From: Psychrobacillus sp. BL-248-WT-3
Lineage (GTDB): Bacteria; Bacillota; Bacilli; Bacillales_A; Planococcaceae
Direction: 5' to 3'
NCBI RefSeq assembly: GCF_012843435.1
Contig: NZ_JABAFC010000019.1
Coordinates: 1-64,000, forward strand
Length of the DNA: 64,000 nucleotides
Part shown: piece by piece, positions 26,686-36,376 of the stretch
How the letters are laid out: the number at the start of each line of letters is the position of its first letter
Numbering within the stretch: position 1 is the first letter of the stretch
The notes under the pieces: generated by a model
What the model saw: only the letters and a program-made list of their open reading frames with translations
Told to the model about the DNA's origin: nothing
Database searches by the model: none
Made by a program: the position numbers and the translations under genes

Positions 26686-27096
26686 TTAGAATAGTTTTAA
26701 GTATTCTCCATAGCCTTCTTCCTCTAGCTTGTCCTTGGGAACAAAACGCATAGCAGCTGAATTAATACAGTAGCGTAAGCCTGTTTCTTCTTTTGGACCA
26801 TCAGGGAATACGTGACCAAGATGTGAGTTTGCTGTTTTACTTCTCACTTCTACTCTTCTCATACCATGAGAATCATCAAAATGCTCAGTTACCTCGTGGC
26901 TCTCGATTGGTCTAGTAAAGCTTGGCCAGCCACAACCAGCATCATATTTGTCCTTGGAATGGAATAATGGTTTGCCTGAAACAACATCTACATAAATTCC
27001 TTCATCAAAATGCTTATCGTATTCTCCTTGAAAGGGTGGTTCTGTTCCATTTTGCTGAGTCACATAATACTGCATTTCAGTTAATTTATCCTTCAT
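26686..27096 (-). CDS. msrB: peptide-methionine (R)-S-oxide reductase
   Basis: 136 residues. Signatures are [40 protein letters not shown] and catalytic Cys in [12 protein letters not shown] near residue 115. It reduces the R epimer of methionine sulfoxide in damaged proteins. ATG 27094-27096 overlaps the end of msrA by 11 bp and follows TAGGAGG; a longer in-frame extension is not family sequence. Last gene of a four-gene operon. Confidence 0.96.
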   Translation of the reverse strand: MKDKLTEMQYYVTQQNGTEPPFQGEYDKHFDEGIYVDVVSGKPLFHSKDKYDAGCGWPSFTRPIESHEVTEHFDDSHGMRRVEVRSKTANSHLGHVFPDGPKEETGLRYCINSAAMRFVPKDKLEEEGYGEYLKLF

Positions 27097-27616
27097 TTTG
27101 TAACCTCCTATTGTTTTCAACGAAGTTTGCTCTACCTGAACCAACAAAATATCTATTATAATGACTTGGATTCTTTTTATAATAGTCTTGATGATATTCC
27201 TCTGCTTCATAAAACTCAGATGCAGGCAAAATTTTAGTAGCTATTTTTTTCGGAAATCGTCCAGAGGCATTTAAAGAAGCCTTAGATTGTTCTGCTTTTT
27301 CTTGCTGCTCTTCATTATGATAAAAAATAGCTGTTTGATAGGAAGATCCCTTGTCGAAAAATTGCCCTTCTTCATCTGTTGGATCGATGTTCAGCCAAAA
27401 TATATCCAGTAGTTGATCGTAAGAAAATTTTTCCGGATCATACGTAATTTGAACTGCCTCAAAGTGTCCGGTAGCATTTGAACACACTTGTTCATAAGTA
27501 GGGTTAGGTAAATTACCACCCGTATAACCGGAAACAACTTTTTCAATGCCGTCATAAGAATCAAACGGTTTTACCATACACCAAAAACAGCCACCTGCAA
27601 ATGTTGCTTTTTCCAT
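27086..27616 (-). CDS. msrA: peptide-methionine (S)-S-oxide reductase
   Basis: 176 residues. The catalytic motif GGCFWC lies at residues 8-13, with [16 protein letters not shown] and [12 protein letters not shown] following. It reduces the S epimer of methionine sulfoxide and complements MsrB. It starts 10 nt after ypmS, so all four genes are probably one transcript that responds to oxidative damage. Confidence 0.96.
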   Translation of the reverse strand: MEKATFAGGCFWCMVKPFDSYDGIEKVVSGYTGGNLPNPTYEQVCSNATGHFEAVQITYDPEKFSYDQLLDIFWLNIDPTDEEGQFFDKGSSYQTAIFYHNEEQQEKAEQSKASLNASGRFPKKIATKILPASEFYEAEEYHQDYYKKNPSHYNRYFVGSGRANFVENNRRLQNEG

Positions 27617-27626
27617 TTTATATCCC

Positions 27627-28202
27627 TCATTTCGATGGAACTATAATTTCTAAAACAATTTTGTCTTCTTGAAGATTCAATTCCTTCGCTCGAACATTTA
27701 CACCAGACGCCATAGGAATACTAGCCAACTGAATTAAAACTTCTTCTTCATCAGGCTTCACTACCATCCAGCGAGGGAGGTCTATTGAATCTCGTAATAA
27801 CTTTAACACAGTATCGGGTGGTAATTGAAGCTGTCCGACTTCAACCGACGATTGCTCCAAACGAATATTCCCATTCTCTTCGACAAAAGGTTCAAAATAC
27901 ATCTTTACTGGAAGAGTTAATGAGAAAATGGTTAACTCAGAGCTTAAAATAATTTGCTCCTCTACACTCAATTGAAGGGGAATAGGTTTATCATCCATCG
28001 CTGTAGCTATAAAAGTATTTGCTATTCCCTGAAAATCTTCCTTAGAGACATTTACAGTTAATACATGTCCGGAAGGGTCAGGTGTAGTAATACTTTCAAC
28101 GTCAACATTTTCCGTTGGAGATGTAATCCAGTACAAAAGGGTTCCTATACTCCCTGCAATGATTAATAATAATAAAAAAAAGGCAATCATCCACTTATTC
28201 AT
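27627..28202 (-). CDS. ypmS: YpmS-like DUF2140 membrane-anchored protein
   Basis: 191 residues. An N-terminal anchor ([20 protein letters not shown]) is followed by an extracytoplasmic beta-rich domain with [15 protein letters not shown] and [10 protein letters not shown], matching YpmS of B. subtilis; function unknown. It lies 13 nt after ypmR and 10 nt before msrA, matching the B. subtilis ypmR-ypmS order. Confidence 0.85.
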   Translation of the reverse strand: MNKWMIAFFLLLLIIAGSIGTLLYWITSPTENVDVESITTPDPSGHVLTVNVSKEDFQGIANTFIATAMDDKPIPLQLSVEEQIILSSELTIFSLTLPVKMYFEPFVEENGNIRLEQSSVEVGQLQLPPDTVLKLLRDSIDLPRWMVVKPDEEEVLIQLASIPMASGVNVRAKELNLQEDKIVLEIIVPSK

Positions 28203-28215
28203 CTAAACCAGCTCC

Positions 28216-29028
28216 TCAAAAGAACAATTCCCTACTTTGCTCATCTATCAAACCACAATTTTCTAAAGAATTTACTACGTTATCTACTATCAGCTCATAT
28301 CCCTTGCTGTTCGGATGAAAAAAATCGGTATGATAGACTAAGTTTGCATTAGAATCAAACAAAGTATCAATAGGTGCGTAACAAGCATTTGTATTACTAT
28401 AGGATAGCGATTCTATAGTGTCGTTCCAGTCTGTTATGATTTGATCTACTTCGCTCGTTTCATCTGTAACTATGGTAATAGGGTTATAAATTCCAATCAT
28501 TATTATTGGAGCACTACTATTAACCTCTCGAATTTGCTCTAATATTTCATCATAATTTCGCTCAAAACGCTGTAATTCCTTTTGAAATGCCTCAATCTGA
28601 AGGTTAAAGAGATCTTTTCTAAATACCTTCATGACATCATTTCCACCAATGGTAATAGTGATTAAGTCTGCTTTACGAAGTTGATGATCGATTTCTCCAT
28701 TTTTTAACAACTTTAGAAGTTGGTCACTTCGTCTTCCTCTTTTAGCAGTATTGGTTAACACGACATCTTCTATTCCCTTGTATTCTAAGATTTGATTTTT
28801 TAATCTTCCAACGTACCCATTCTTCTTTAGTTCATCTCCTACCCCTTGAGTAAGAGAATCTCCAAGACCTACAAGTTCTAATGTTCTCGGGAAAAATTCA
28901 GGCGGAATAATATATTCTTCAAATAAGACCGTTTCCTTTATCGGAAAGCTAACTTCTTCTATTTTTTCTGGCGCACAGCTAGCTAATAAAGAAATACAAA
29001 CAAGAATAATTAAAAATTTATATTTCAT
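28216..29028 (-). CDS. ypmR: YpmR-like SGNH/GDSL-family lipoprotein hydrolase
   Basis: 270 residues. The lipoprotein signal ends in the lipobox LLASC (Cys near 18). The SGNH blocks are GLGDSLTQGVGDE (nucleophile Ser near 58), TITIGGNDVMKV (Gly/Asn oxyanion residues) and TDFFHPNSKGYELI (Asp and His). It is a predicted lipase or esterase on the outer membrane face; substrate unknown. First gene of the operon, with AAAGGGG before the ATG. Confidence 0.9.
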   Translation of the reverse strand: MKYKFLIILVCISLLASCAPEKIEEVSFPIKETVLFEEYIIPPEFFPRTLELVGLGDSLTQGVGDELKKNGYVGRLKNQILEYKGIEDVVLTNTAKRGRRSDQLLKLLKNGEIDHQLRKADLITITIGGNDVMKVFRKDLFNLQIEAFQKELQRFERNYDEILEQIREVNSSAPIIMIGIYNPITIVTDETSEVDQIITDWNDTIESLSYSNTNACYAPIDTLFDSNANLVYHTDFFHPNSKGYELIVDNVVNSLENCGLIDEQSRELFF

Positions 29029-29083
29029 ATCTAACCCCTTTATTTAACTCCATTTATATACAAGATGATGTAAAACTATAAAT

Positions 29084-29116
29084 AAAAGCAGGGAAAATTT
29101 GATCTTCCCTGCTTTG
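29084..29116 (-). terminator. terminator of the thyA-dfrA-ypkP-degV genes
   Basis: AAAGCAGGGA / TCCCTGCTTT stem followed on the minus strand by TTATTTATAG; just after the degV stop. Confidence 0.8.
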
Positions 29117-29119
29117 GCA

Positions 29120-29959
29120 TTATTCTGTCATATACATAAATCCAATGGCACCTGGACCAGTATGCGTACTAATCACCGGGGAAGTAAAGGACACTTGAAT
29201 ATCTTTGAAACCCGAGTCTTTTATTAATTCCATTAAGGGTGTAGCCATAGACAATCCATTAGCATGCGAAATACCTACCGCTTTTACAACTTTTCCTTTA
29301 GTGTCTTCCATAAACTGTTTAAACAAATAGTTGACTACTTGCTTATGACTTCTAGCTTTTGCCACAGGAGTATAAACTCCATTCGCAAGGCTCGCAATGG
29401 GTTTAATAGAAAGTAAAGATCCAATCATTGCTTTTCCCTTCCCAATACGTCCACCTTTAACTAAATTATCCAAAGTATCTACTACTACATATAGATCTGT
29501 TTTAGAGCATATGTCTAATACCTTCTCAACAATTGCATCTTTTGTAGCTCCATTAACAGCCATTTTAGCAGCTTCTTCCACCTGGAAATATAAAGCAAAG
29601 GAGATAAACTTGGAGTCAATAACAGTCACATCAGAATCTGTCAGGTCAGCAGCTGTTTGAGCAGATTTGACAGTACCACTCATACCACCGGTCATATGTA
29701 TTGAGATAACTTGATCTCCATTCTTACCAAGTCTATCGTATAGCTCTTTGAACACCCCTACTGCAGGCTGGGAGGACTTAGGAAGTTCTTTAGAAGTACT
29801 CATCTTTTCTAAAAATTCCTCTGGTTGAATATTAACCCCATCAATATATGACTCCCCATCAATCTGAATCGTCAAAGGTACTACATGTATATTATACTTT
29901 TCAATTATCTCTTTAGTTAAATCAGCTGTAGAGTCTGTAACTATATGAACCTTTGGCAC
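29120..29959 (-). CDS. DegV-family fatty-acid-binding protein
   Basis: 279 residues. It has VHIVTDSTADLTKEI at the N terminus, SSQPAVGVFKELYD with the SxPS-like ligand-binding loop near 66-70, HMTGGMSGTVKSAQ near 93, and a C-terminal FTSPVISTHTGPGAIGF. DegV (FakB-like) proteins bind fatty acids for phosphorylation by FakA. The start is GTG 29957-29959 after AGGAAGGG; the longer frame would overlap ypkP. It follows ypkP, a phospholipid acyltransferase, by 55 bp, a functionally sensible pairing. Confidence 0.93.
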   Translation of the reverse strand: MPKVHIVTDSTADLTKEIIEKYNIHVVPLTIQIDGESYIDGVNIQPEEFLEKMSTSKELPKSSQPAVGVFKELYDRLGKNGDQVISIHMTGGMSGTVKSAQTAADLTDSDVTVIDSKFISFALYFQVEEAAKMAVNGATKDAIVEKVLDICSKTDLYVVVDTLDNLVKGGRIGKGKAMIGSLLSIKPIASLANGVYTPVAKARSHKQVVNYLFKQFMEDTKGKVVKAVGISHANGLSMATPLMELIKDSGFKDIQVSFTSPVISTHTGPGAIGFMYMTE

Positions 29960-30014
29960 TGTATATCCCTTCCTTCCTAAGTATATTATAAGAAGAAAGA
30001 TGTTAATCTGTAAA

Positions 30015-30758
30015 CTATTTATGCCTGATTTGAAGCTCATTAATCTTATTTGCAATAATTATATGTAAGTCTTCTTTTATTTGTTCTGAATTACTTACTT
30101 GAATCGTTTCTTTACTATATGAAGGAAGGATACTAATTTGAACATGTGCTGGACTAATTTTATTATTATTTTTCTCCATAATATTAGAGGTTCCATGAAT
30201 CGCGATAGGAACAATAGGAACATCTGCGTCTTTAGCAATACGGACAAATCCCGATTTGAAGGCTCCTATCCCCTGTCCCTTACTTCTAGTTCCCTCCGGA
30301 AACATTAAAATAGAATGACCGTTTTGTAAATGTGTTACTGTATCCTGAATTGATCGATAACTACTTTTTCGGTTTGTCCGGTCTAAAAACACACAATTCA
30401 TTTCTTCCATCCATTTAGCTACTAGTGGGACCTTTTTTATCTCTATTTTAGAAATAAAGCCAAAAGGTTTTGGTATGTGTGTTAAAAGAGTAGGAATATC
30501 AAAGTTTCCTTCATGATTGCTTACGAATAAAACCGGGCCCTCTGGGAGGTTTTCCAATCCTTCTACAGTGAATTCGCTTTTTGTTCTTTTAAGAACACCA
30601 CTGGCCCATTTTTGTGGTACTTCGTGGACAAGCAAGTCATATTGCTCTACTGATAGTAACCCTTTTTTAGACTTAATTTTGTTTAGTTTTGGAATGCTTA
30701 TTGGTAAATAGCCAAACAAAAACCCAAAAGTTCTTAAAGAAGAAAACAACTTATTCAC
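30015..30758 (-). CDS. ypkP: 1-acyl-sn-glycerol-3-phosphate acyltransferase family protein (YpkP-like)
   Basis: 247 residues, PlsC family. It has the catalytic HX4D motif in SNHEGNFDIP near residue 80 and the substrate-binding FPEGTRSKGQG near 155. It acylates lysophosphatidate or a related lysolipid at the membrane. The position after dfrA matches B. subtilis ypkP; it overlaps dfrA by 8 bp and is translationally coupled. Confidence 0.9.
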   Translation of the reverse strand: MNKLFSSLRTFGFLFGYLPISIPKLNKIKSKKGLLSVEQYDLLVHEVPQKWASGVLKRTKSEFTVEGLENLPEGPVLFVSNHEGNFDIPTLLTHIPKPFGFISKIEIKKVPLVAKWMEEMNCVFLDRTNRKSSYRSIQDTVTHLQNGHSILMFPEGTRSKGQGIGAFKSGFVRIAKDADVPIVPIAIHGTSNIMEKNNNKISPAHVQISILPSYSKETIQVSNSEQIKEDLHIIIANKINELQIRHK

Positions 30759-31245
30759 TAACCTTTCTATCGTAAACCAAATATACGTAAGTTATTCCGT
30801 CAGATGTCTTCATTTCTTCAGACTTTTCAGTAAGCACCCATTCATCGGAGCTATATGGTGGGAAGTAAGTATCGCCTTTGAATGTTTGTTGGATGAAGGT
30901 GATATATAGTCTGTCCGCCTTTGGTAAGATTGCTCTAAAAATCTGCTCTCCACCAATTACCATAACCTCATCGTGGTGACTCTTCGCCATTTCAATTGCA
31001 TCCACTAAATTGTTTACTACCTCTGCTCCCTCGACTTTATAGGAAGGGTTTCTAGTAACAATTATACTTTTTCTACCTGGCAATACTTTCCCAATCGATT
31101 CATATGTATTCCGTCCCATAACCATTGCCTTACTCATTGTTTTCTCTTTGAAATATGCTAAATCACCAGGTATATGCCAAGGCAAGTCTTTGTTATAGCC
31201 AATTACTCGGTTAGGATCATGTGCTACGATTAGTGATATCATCAT
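30751..31245 (-). CDS. dfrA: dihydrofolate reductase
   Basis: 164 residues. It has MISLIVAHDPNRVIGYNKDLPWHIPGDLAYFK with the catalytic acidic position in PGDLAYFK, the NADPH-binding MGRNTYES and GRKSIIVTRN, and VIGGEQIF. It reduces dihydrofolate to tetrahydrofolate, needed after the thymidylate synthase reaction encoded just upstream (11-nt gap). The normal antifolate-target fold; no resistance insertions seen. Confidence 0.97.
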   Translation of the reverse strand: MMISLIVAHDPNRVIGYNKDLPWHIPGDLAYFKEKTMSKAMVMGRNTYESIGKVLPGRKSIIVTRNPSYKVEGAEVVNNLVDAIEMAKSHHDEVMVIGGEQIFRAILPKADRLYITFIQQTFKGDTYFPPYSSDEWVLTEKSEEMKTSDGITYVYLVYDRKVSE

Positions 31246-31256
31246 TATTCTCTCCT

Positions 31257-32201
31257 TTATACAGCAATTGGTGCTTTGATTTTTGGATGCGGATCATAGC
31301 CTTCTATAGAAATGTCTTCGATTTCAAAATCAAAGATGGAAGCTTTTTCTTCATTTAAGACTAATGTCGGCAAAGCACGTGGTGTTCGTGATAGTTGCGT
31401 TTCAACCTGTTCAAAGTGATTCGAATAAATATGAGCATCACCTAAAGTATGCACGAAATCTCCAACTTCTAACTTACATTCTTTTGCTATTAAATGAACA
31501 AGTAAAGCATAGGAAGCTATATTAAAAGGAACTCCTAAAAAAACATCAGCACTTCGCTGATAGAGTTGACAGGACAATTTTCCGTTCGCTACATAGAATT
31601 GCATAAATGTGTGACAGGGTGGCAATGCCATATCATCGACCTCAGATGGATTCCAAGCAGTAATGATATGTCGTCTGGAATCAGGGTTCTTTTGTAATCC
31701 ATCTATCAAATTTGCAAGCTGATCAATCGTTTCACCGTTTTTACCAGGCCATGAGCGCCATTGTCTACCATACACCGGACCAAGGTCTCCAAATTCTTCT
31801 GCGAAACTCTCATCAGATAGAATGTTGTCACAGAAAACCTTCATTTGTTGATCCACTAAAGCCTTAAATTCAGGATCCTTCGAAGCTCGAACACCAAAGT
31901 TTGTCATATCTGGACCATTGTAAGCATCACTATTTACCCACTTTTCAAATGCCCACTCATCCCAAATATGGTTATTGGCCTTAATTAAGGTTTTAACGTT
32001 GGTATCTCCCTTTAAAAACCATAATAATTCACTTACTATCAAGCGAAAAGCAGTTTTTTTTGTAGTCATAAGAGGAAATCCTTTTGAAAGATCAAAACGC
32101 ATTTGATAACCAAAAACACTTTTTGTTCCCGTTCCTGTTCGATCCCCTTTTTCAATCCCATGTTCTATAATGTGCTTACATAAATCTAAGTATTGTTGCA
32201 T
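31257..32201 (-). CDS. thyA: thymidylate synthase (long form)
   Basis: 314 residues. Catalytic Cys is in [12 protein letters not shown] near 196, the arginine motif is [12 protein letters not shown], and [18 protein letters not shown] and [10 protein letters not shown] follow. It makes dTMP from dUMP with methylene-tetrahydrofolate, yielding the dihydrofolate that DfrA recycles. About 50 residues longer than the E. coli-type enzyme through an insertion in the first half (about 80-130), as in Lactobacillus casei. First gene of the operon. Confidence 0.97.
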   Translation of the reverse strand: MQQYLDLCKHIIEHGIEKGDRTGTGTKSVFGYQMRFDLSKGFPLMTTKKTAFRLIVSELLWFLKGDTNVKTLIKANNHIWDEWAFEKWVNSDAYNGPDMTNFGVRASKDPEFKALVDQQMKVFCDNILSDESFAEEFGDLGPVYGRQWRSWPGKNGETIDQLANLIDGLQKNPDSRRHIITAWNPSEVDDMALPPCHTFMQFYVANGKLSCQLYQRSADVFLGVPFNIASYALLVHLIAKECKLEVGDFVHTLGDAHIYSNHFEQVETQLSRTPRALPTLVLNEEKASIFDFEIEDISIEGYDPHPKIKAPIAV

Positions 32202-32225
32202 TTCCTTACTCCTTTCCTTTTATAG

Positions 32226-32252
32226 CAAAAAAGCTCTCATCTAGGAGAGCCA
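32226..32252 (-). terminator. terminator overlapping the ypjP stop codon
   Basis: On the minus strand GGCTCTC-CTAGAT-GAGAGC then TTTTTT. The ypjP stop codon TAG lies in the loop, so the hairpin includes the last codons. Confidence 0.8.
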
Positions 32253-32816
32253 TTTAGGTGGGGTGTTCTTAGACCAATAAATTTCACCTAAAGCATAATG
32301 CTTTGAATATTTATCCTCTGCTAGGTGATAATGAAAATTGAAGTAGTAACCATCTAGCGGTTTTTTATCTGTTCTAACATGAAAACGCATCAAATCTTTT
32401 TTTGTAGTTTCATCAAAAATATGGAATATTTTTTCGTAATATTCTCCAGAAGGCTGTTCTGTTATAGCTAGATTAGCTGCTTTTTGATCGTCAACAGAAA
32501 CTAATGTTGTATTAATTGCCTGTTGAATTCTAGGAAAAATAACTTCATCAAACTCATTTTGAATAACAGGGCCTATTCTAGCACCAAACTTAATGTAAGC
32601 TTGTTCTTTAGCGGCCAAAGTAATCTTTTCACTATAATCAATGGATTCTTTAAGACTAACCTGGTCATACTCTACCGTATGCTTCTCTGCAGAGACCGAC
32701 TTCATCGGCACTTTGCTCTCTAACAGTTGCTCCCAAATAACATGGTTAGGTGAGATCAGTCCAAAGGTTAGAAATGCCACAGTAATAATAATCGATTTTT
32801 GGAACCATTTTTTCAT
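32241..32816 (-). CDS. ypjP: YpjP-like exported protein of unknown function
   Basis: 191 residues. The signal or anchor MKKWFQKSIIITVAFLTFGL is followed by an extracytoplasmic domain with YIKFGARIGPVIQNEFDEVI and a C-terminal FHYHLAEDKYSKHYALGEIYWSKN, matching YpjP of B. subtilis, also encoded next to thyB-dfrA. Function unknown. It has its own terminator and is divergent from the small membrane peptide gene at 32968. Confidence 0.85.
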   Translation of the reverse strand: MKKWFQKSIIITVAFLTFGLISPNHVIWEQLLESKVPMKSVSAEKHTVEYDQVSLKESIDYSEKITLAAKEQAYIKFGARIGPVIQNEFDEVIFPRIQQAINTTLVSVDDQKAANLAITEQPSGEYYEKIFHIFDETTKKDLMRFHVRTDKKPLDGYYFNFHYHLAEDKYSKHYALGEIYWSKNTPPKWLS

Positions 32817-32967
32817 GTTTAATCACCTTCAATTATGTACAATTTAGTAAAAGCAATATTATAAACATATACGAAATCGAGAACAAAAGGTTTCATCTTC
32901 CTAGTATTCATTGTACAATAAAAAGGGTAAACAATCAGTAGTTTTTTAAACTAAGGAGGAAATTCTT

Positions 32968-33045
32968 ATGAGCACAGATATTATCATTGGAATCGGATTT
33001 TTATTTTTATTAGGTTATTTAACTTCTTTAAACTTCACGCACTGA
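32968..33045 (+). CDS. 25-residue single-span membrane peptide
   Basis: The ATG at 32968 is 8 nt after AAGGAGGA (32953-32960). The frame encodes a peptide starting MSTDIIIGIG and ending TSLNFTH, one hydrophobic helix of about 17 residues with polar ends. A perfect terminator follows 28 bp later and a weak promoter (TTTCAT-17-TACAAT, 32891-32919) precedes it. Ribosome site, short hydrophobic frame and terminator together make a real gene likely. It resembles no family I recognise; small membrane peptides of this shape often modulate membrane complexes. Confidence 0.7.
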   Translation: MSTDIIIGIGFLFLLGYLTSLNFTH

Positions 33046-33072
33046 TTTAAAAGTAAATTAGTTCATTATTCT

Positions 33073-33119
33073 AAAACAAAGAGGGAAGCGACTTGTATAG
33101 TCACTTCCCTCTTTGTTTT
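33073..33119. terminator. bidirectional terminator between the small peptide gene and ypiP
   Basis: AAACAAAGAGGGAAG / CTTCCCTCTTTGTTT stem extended by GCGACT/AGTCAC-type pairs, with T-rich ends on both strands. The ypiP stop codon lies in its right foot. Confidence 0.85.
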
Positions 33120-33897
33120 ATACTTCAATTATTCCGTAATGAAATTTGGAACTTAATCTTGTCAGTCGGGTAAAACCAAAATCCTCAAACATAGGAGAGC
33201 GGAAATGCGCCTTTAAAACCACTCGCTTCTTGGCAACTCGCTTCGCTTGCTCGACCCACTCTGTATAAAGAGTTCCAATAGCCCCTATTTCTCTAAGGGC
33301 TTGAAAATTATTAGACTCGGCTATTTCCTCTTCAAACATCGGATCCATATACACAACATCAAATGAGTTATCCTTTACCGTTTTTAAAAAGTCTACAGCA
33401 TCTTGATGAATCACTTGAATTCTTCGCATCGAATTTTCTAATTCACTAAAATCCGTTTCATAGCTTTTTAATCCTCGATTAATAATATATGCAATCATCT
33501 TTTCCTTCTCTAGTGCAACTACTTTTCCAGGATCTCCTACTGTGTAAGCAGCAATTAAGCTATCAGAACATAGACCAGCTGTAGTATCTAAAAACCTTTC
33601 CCCCAACTTTAAGCCTGTTGCTTCAAGAAAAGGGTCTTTCCCCGCTTTTAACAGTCTTTTTAAACGAAAGGCTGCAGAATTTGGGTGAAAGAAAAAAGGA
33701 GTGGTCGAACCATATGCAAAAAACTCCAGCCTTTCCTTCCCAACTACTAAAACATCGGCTAACTGCTCGTTTTGTATTTTTTCCACTGACTTTTTATTTC
33801 GGTCAATGAATTTTATACATAAATCAGCAGCTATATCTTTTGCTACCCGAGTATATTCGGGATTCGTTCTTCCAGCAGTCGTTATAACTGTTTTCAT
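33118..33897 (-). CDS. ypiP: SAM-dependent methyltransferase, YpiP-like
   Basis: 259 residues. The class I methyltransferase fold shows motif I as FLDTTAGLCSDSLIAA near 104, the acidic end of beta-2 in VVALEKEK, and motif IV as VVYMDPMFEEE near 186, the DPM(F) form seen in RNA methyltransferases such as RsmJ. The N-terminal 90 residues are a separate domain. The RNA target is unknown. The ATG directly abuts the yphP stop (TAAATG), so the two are coupled, as in B. subtilis. Confidence 0.85.
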   Translation of the reverse strand: MKTVITTAGRTNPEYTRVAKDIAADLCIKFIDRNKKSVEKIQNEQLADVLVVGKERLEFFAYGSTTPFFFHPNSAAFRLKRLLKAGKDPFLEATGLKLGERFLDTTAGLCSDSLIAAYTVGDPGKVVALEKEKMIAYIINRGLKSYETDFSELENSMRRIQVIHQDAVDFLKTVKDNSFDVVYMDPMFEEEIAESNNFQALREIGAIGTLYTEWVEQAKRVAKKRVVLKAHFRSPMFEDFGFTRLTRLSSKFHYGIIEV

Positions 33898-34329
33898 TTA
33901 AGCAATTATGTCAGTGAGAACACCTGTCAGGTGGTCTTTGATTGTTTCCATAGAGTTACTTTCAATTTGCTCTCTAGGGATAAAATAAGCTAATTCTCCA
34001 TCCTTCCATATAGCAATGGAAGGTGAACTTGGTGGGACTTCACTAAAATAATCTCTCATAGTAGCAGTCGCCTCTTGATCTTGTCCTGCAAAAACAGTAA
34101 CAAGGTGATCTGGTTTCTTTGGTAATTCACCAATTGCTTCAGTAACAGCAGGTCTTGCGAGACCCGCTGCACAGCCACATACCGAGTTAATCACTATTAA
34201 TGATACACCTTCTTCTTTCATATGCTCATGCACTTGATCAGGTGTAGTCAGCTCTTTAAAACCTGCATTCGTCAGCTCACTTCTCATTGGTTTAACTACT
34301 TGCTTCATATATTCATCATATGCGTTCAT
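33898..34329 (-). CDS. brxA: bacilliredoxin BrxA (YphP)
   Basis: 143 residues, thioredoxin-like fold with the redox motif CGC in VVNSVCGCAAGLARP-like sequence near residue 53. BrxA removes bacillithiol from S-bacillithiolated proteins. I start at ATG 34327-34329 (MNAYDEYM), aligned with BrxA; a GTG six codons earlier is possible. The operon partner is ypiP. Its presence implies a bacillithiol-using organism, as expected for Bacillales. Confidence 0.92.
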   Translation of the reverse strand: MNAYDEYMKQVVKPMRSELTNAGFKELTTPDQVHEHMKEEGVSLIVINSVCGCAAGLARPAVTEAIGELPKKPDHLVTVFAGQDQEATATMRDYFSEVPPSSPSIAIWKDGELAYFIPREQIESNSMETIKDHLTGVLTDIIA

Positions 34330-34849
34330 CTCTTCGCCCACTTTCACGTATGTTCAATTACCCATTCTTAAAGGGTATTCTATTTTCTATTCTACTTTTG
34401 TTTAAGTTTTTTTTCACTCATTTTTACTTATAGTACATTAACCTCTTGATAGTCTAGGCTCTATATTTCCTTTAAATACGTTTATTTTCCCAGTTTTTCG
34501 AAATAGAGCAAAGTAAATAATATTAACCAGTTCATTTGTACGAATATAAGCTACATAACATTAATTAATCTTGTTTCACTTAAAATAGGGAAAATAGAAT
34601 TATTTTAGAATACTGAAATACTTTTATTTAGTGAAAGAAAATTAACTATGTTACTATTAAAATGAATGTATATCGACTTTTTTTGACATTTTTCAACATT
34701 TGCTCATCTATATGGATGACTAAGCATTAGCATAAACTTACTCGTATCCGTTCAAAATAAGTCTAATGATTTTGTATACATTTTAGAACCTTACGATGGA
34801 TCTGCTACCTCGTAATTCAAACCAACTAGATGAGGGGCGAAATAAATTG
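34330..34849. other. intergenic stretch without recognised gene
   Basis: About 520 AT-rich bp between brxA and the MurE-like pseudogene, which are divergent, so it should hold both promoters. No convincing -35/-10 pair, repeat or hairpin with T run was picked out. An ATG at 34796 extends the MurE-like frame but lacks a ribosome site. Confidence 0.5.
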
Positions 34850-36284
34850 ATGAAACTAAATGAACTATTATCTTCAGTCGAGATTATTCCACCTCTAAAG
34901 ACACAGAATATTCAAGTAAATGGGATTGCTTTTAATTCTAAAAATATTAAAGAAGGTTATTTGTTCGTCGCTATTTCAGGGACTCATACAGATGGACATA
35001 CGTATATTGAGGATGCTCTTACGAACGGGGCTATTGCCGTGGTTGGTGAACAGGAACTATTCTTAAATGAGGTTCCATACTTTCAAGTAAAAGATGCTAG
35101 AAAAGCATTAGCCTATCTTGCTAAAACATTCTACAAAAATCCTACTAATAACAAAATACTAATTGGGATTACTGGAACAAACGGTAAAACTACTACCTCT
35201 TATATGTTGAAGCATATACTTGAGAGCCAAGGAATCTCCTGTGCTGTATTCGGGAGTATTTCTATTATTATTAACAACTCATACGACATTAGATCCTCTG
35301 ACCTTCCATGAACTTGCTGCAAAGAGCAAGGACCAAGTAATTATTATGGAAGTTTCTTCCCATGGTCTGGTGCAACAACGTGTAGAAGGTCTTGAATTTG
35401 ATTATTGTATTTTTACCAATATAGAACACGAGCACCTCGATTACCATAATGATATGGAATCATACTATTTAGCTAAGCAATCATTGTTTACATACTTAAA
35501 AAGTAATGGAAAAGCAATTCTTCTCTCTAGTAATGAATGGAGTGAGAGGCTTAATACATATGTAACTTCACTTGGAAGAGAAGTCATTAAAATTAATGGA
35601 AGCTCTCCTACTTATACAATTGATATAGATAAAATTATCGAACAACAGACGGGCAATGTTTTTTCTCTTACAACACAAATGCAAGGCGAGCACAATATTA
35701 ATAATGCAGCTGCAGCCTTTGCTACAAGCGTTCATTTCGGCTTAGATCCCAAGCGTGTTGAGTTAACTTTAAATAATTTCAAAGGTATTCCAGGTCGTTA
35801 TCAGTTATTTCCTCTTCCGAATAGTGCGACCGCTGTCGTAGATTATGCGCACACTGCCAATGCATTTCACTATATTCTAGATACCGTAAAGTCACAGAAC
35901 GCACGGATGATATATCACGTTTTTGGCTTCAGGGGTAATCGAGATGTACAAAAAAGGGCAAGGATGATTGAAATGTCATTAAAATATGCAGACCGTTGCA
36001 TTCTAACATTTGATGACCTTAATGGGGTACCAGCGGAACAAATGATAAACGAGCTTGAGAATTTAGGGGCACATGAAAAGTGTGTGATATACCCTGATCG
36101 AACAGAGGCTATTAAATACGCTTGGGAAATAGCGGGGCCAGGAGATTGGATAGTTATTACTGGAAAAGGTAATGAAGCATATAAACAAAGCTATTCCCTC
36201 TCGACTAAATCTGATATTGACACATTAAATTATCTTTTAAGTACCAAGCATTCAGCAAAACCTGAATTAGAAAGTCTATTGTAG
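34850..36284 (+). pseudogene. MurE-like Mur ligase, interrupted by a frameshift
   Basis: The N-terminal part (34850-35280) has the Mur ligase N domain and P-loop GITGTNGKTTTSYML. It changes frame at about 35255-35285, where GSISII should run into TTHTTLDPLTFHE, which is read in the next frame up to 36284. The second part carries EVSSHGL, the carbamylated-Lys-type region, NNAAAAFAT, GRYQ and DYAHTANAF. The joined length is close to MurE (about 480). The family motif DNPR/DNPxxD is DDLNGVP here, so the added substrate may not be meso-DAP. A few codons also seem missing at the junction. Either a sequencing indel or a decayed MurE paralogue. Confidence 0.75.
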
Positions 36285-36327
36285 AAGTTATATTATAGAA
36301 CTGATGATTTCTGAATAATGTCTATAT

Positions 36328-36376
36328 AAAAAGAAAACAGACCTTGCATTAATTATGCTCAGGTCTGCTTTCTTTT
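36328..36376. terminator. bidirectional terminator overlapping the end of the two-span membrane protein gene
   Basis: AAAGAAAACAGACCT / AGGTCTGCTTTCTTT stem with one mismatch. It serves the MurE-like gene on the plus strand and the gene at 36349 on the minus strand, whose last codons form the right arm. Confidence 0.8.
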
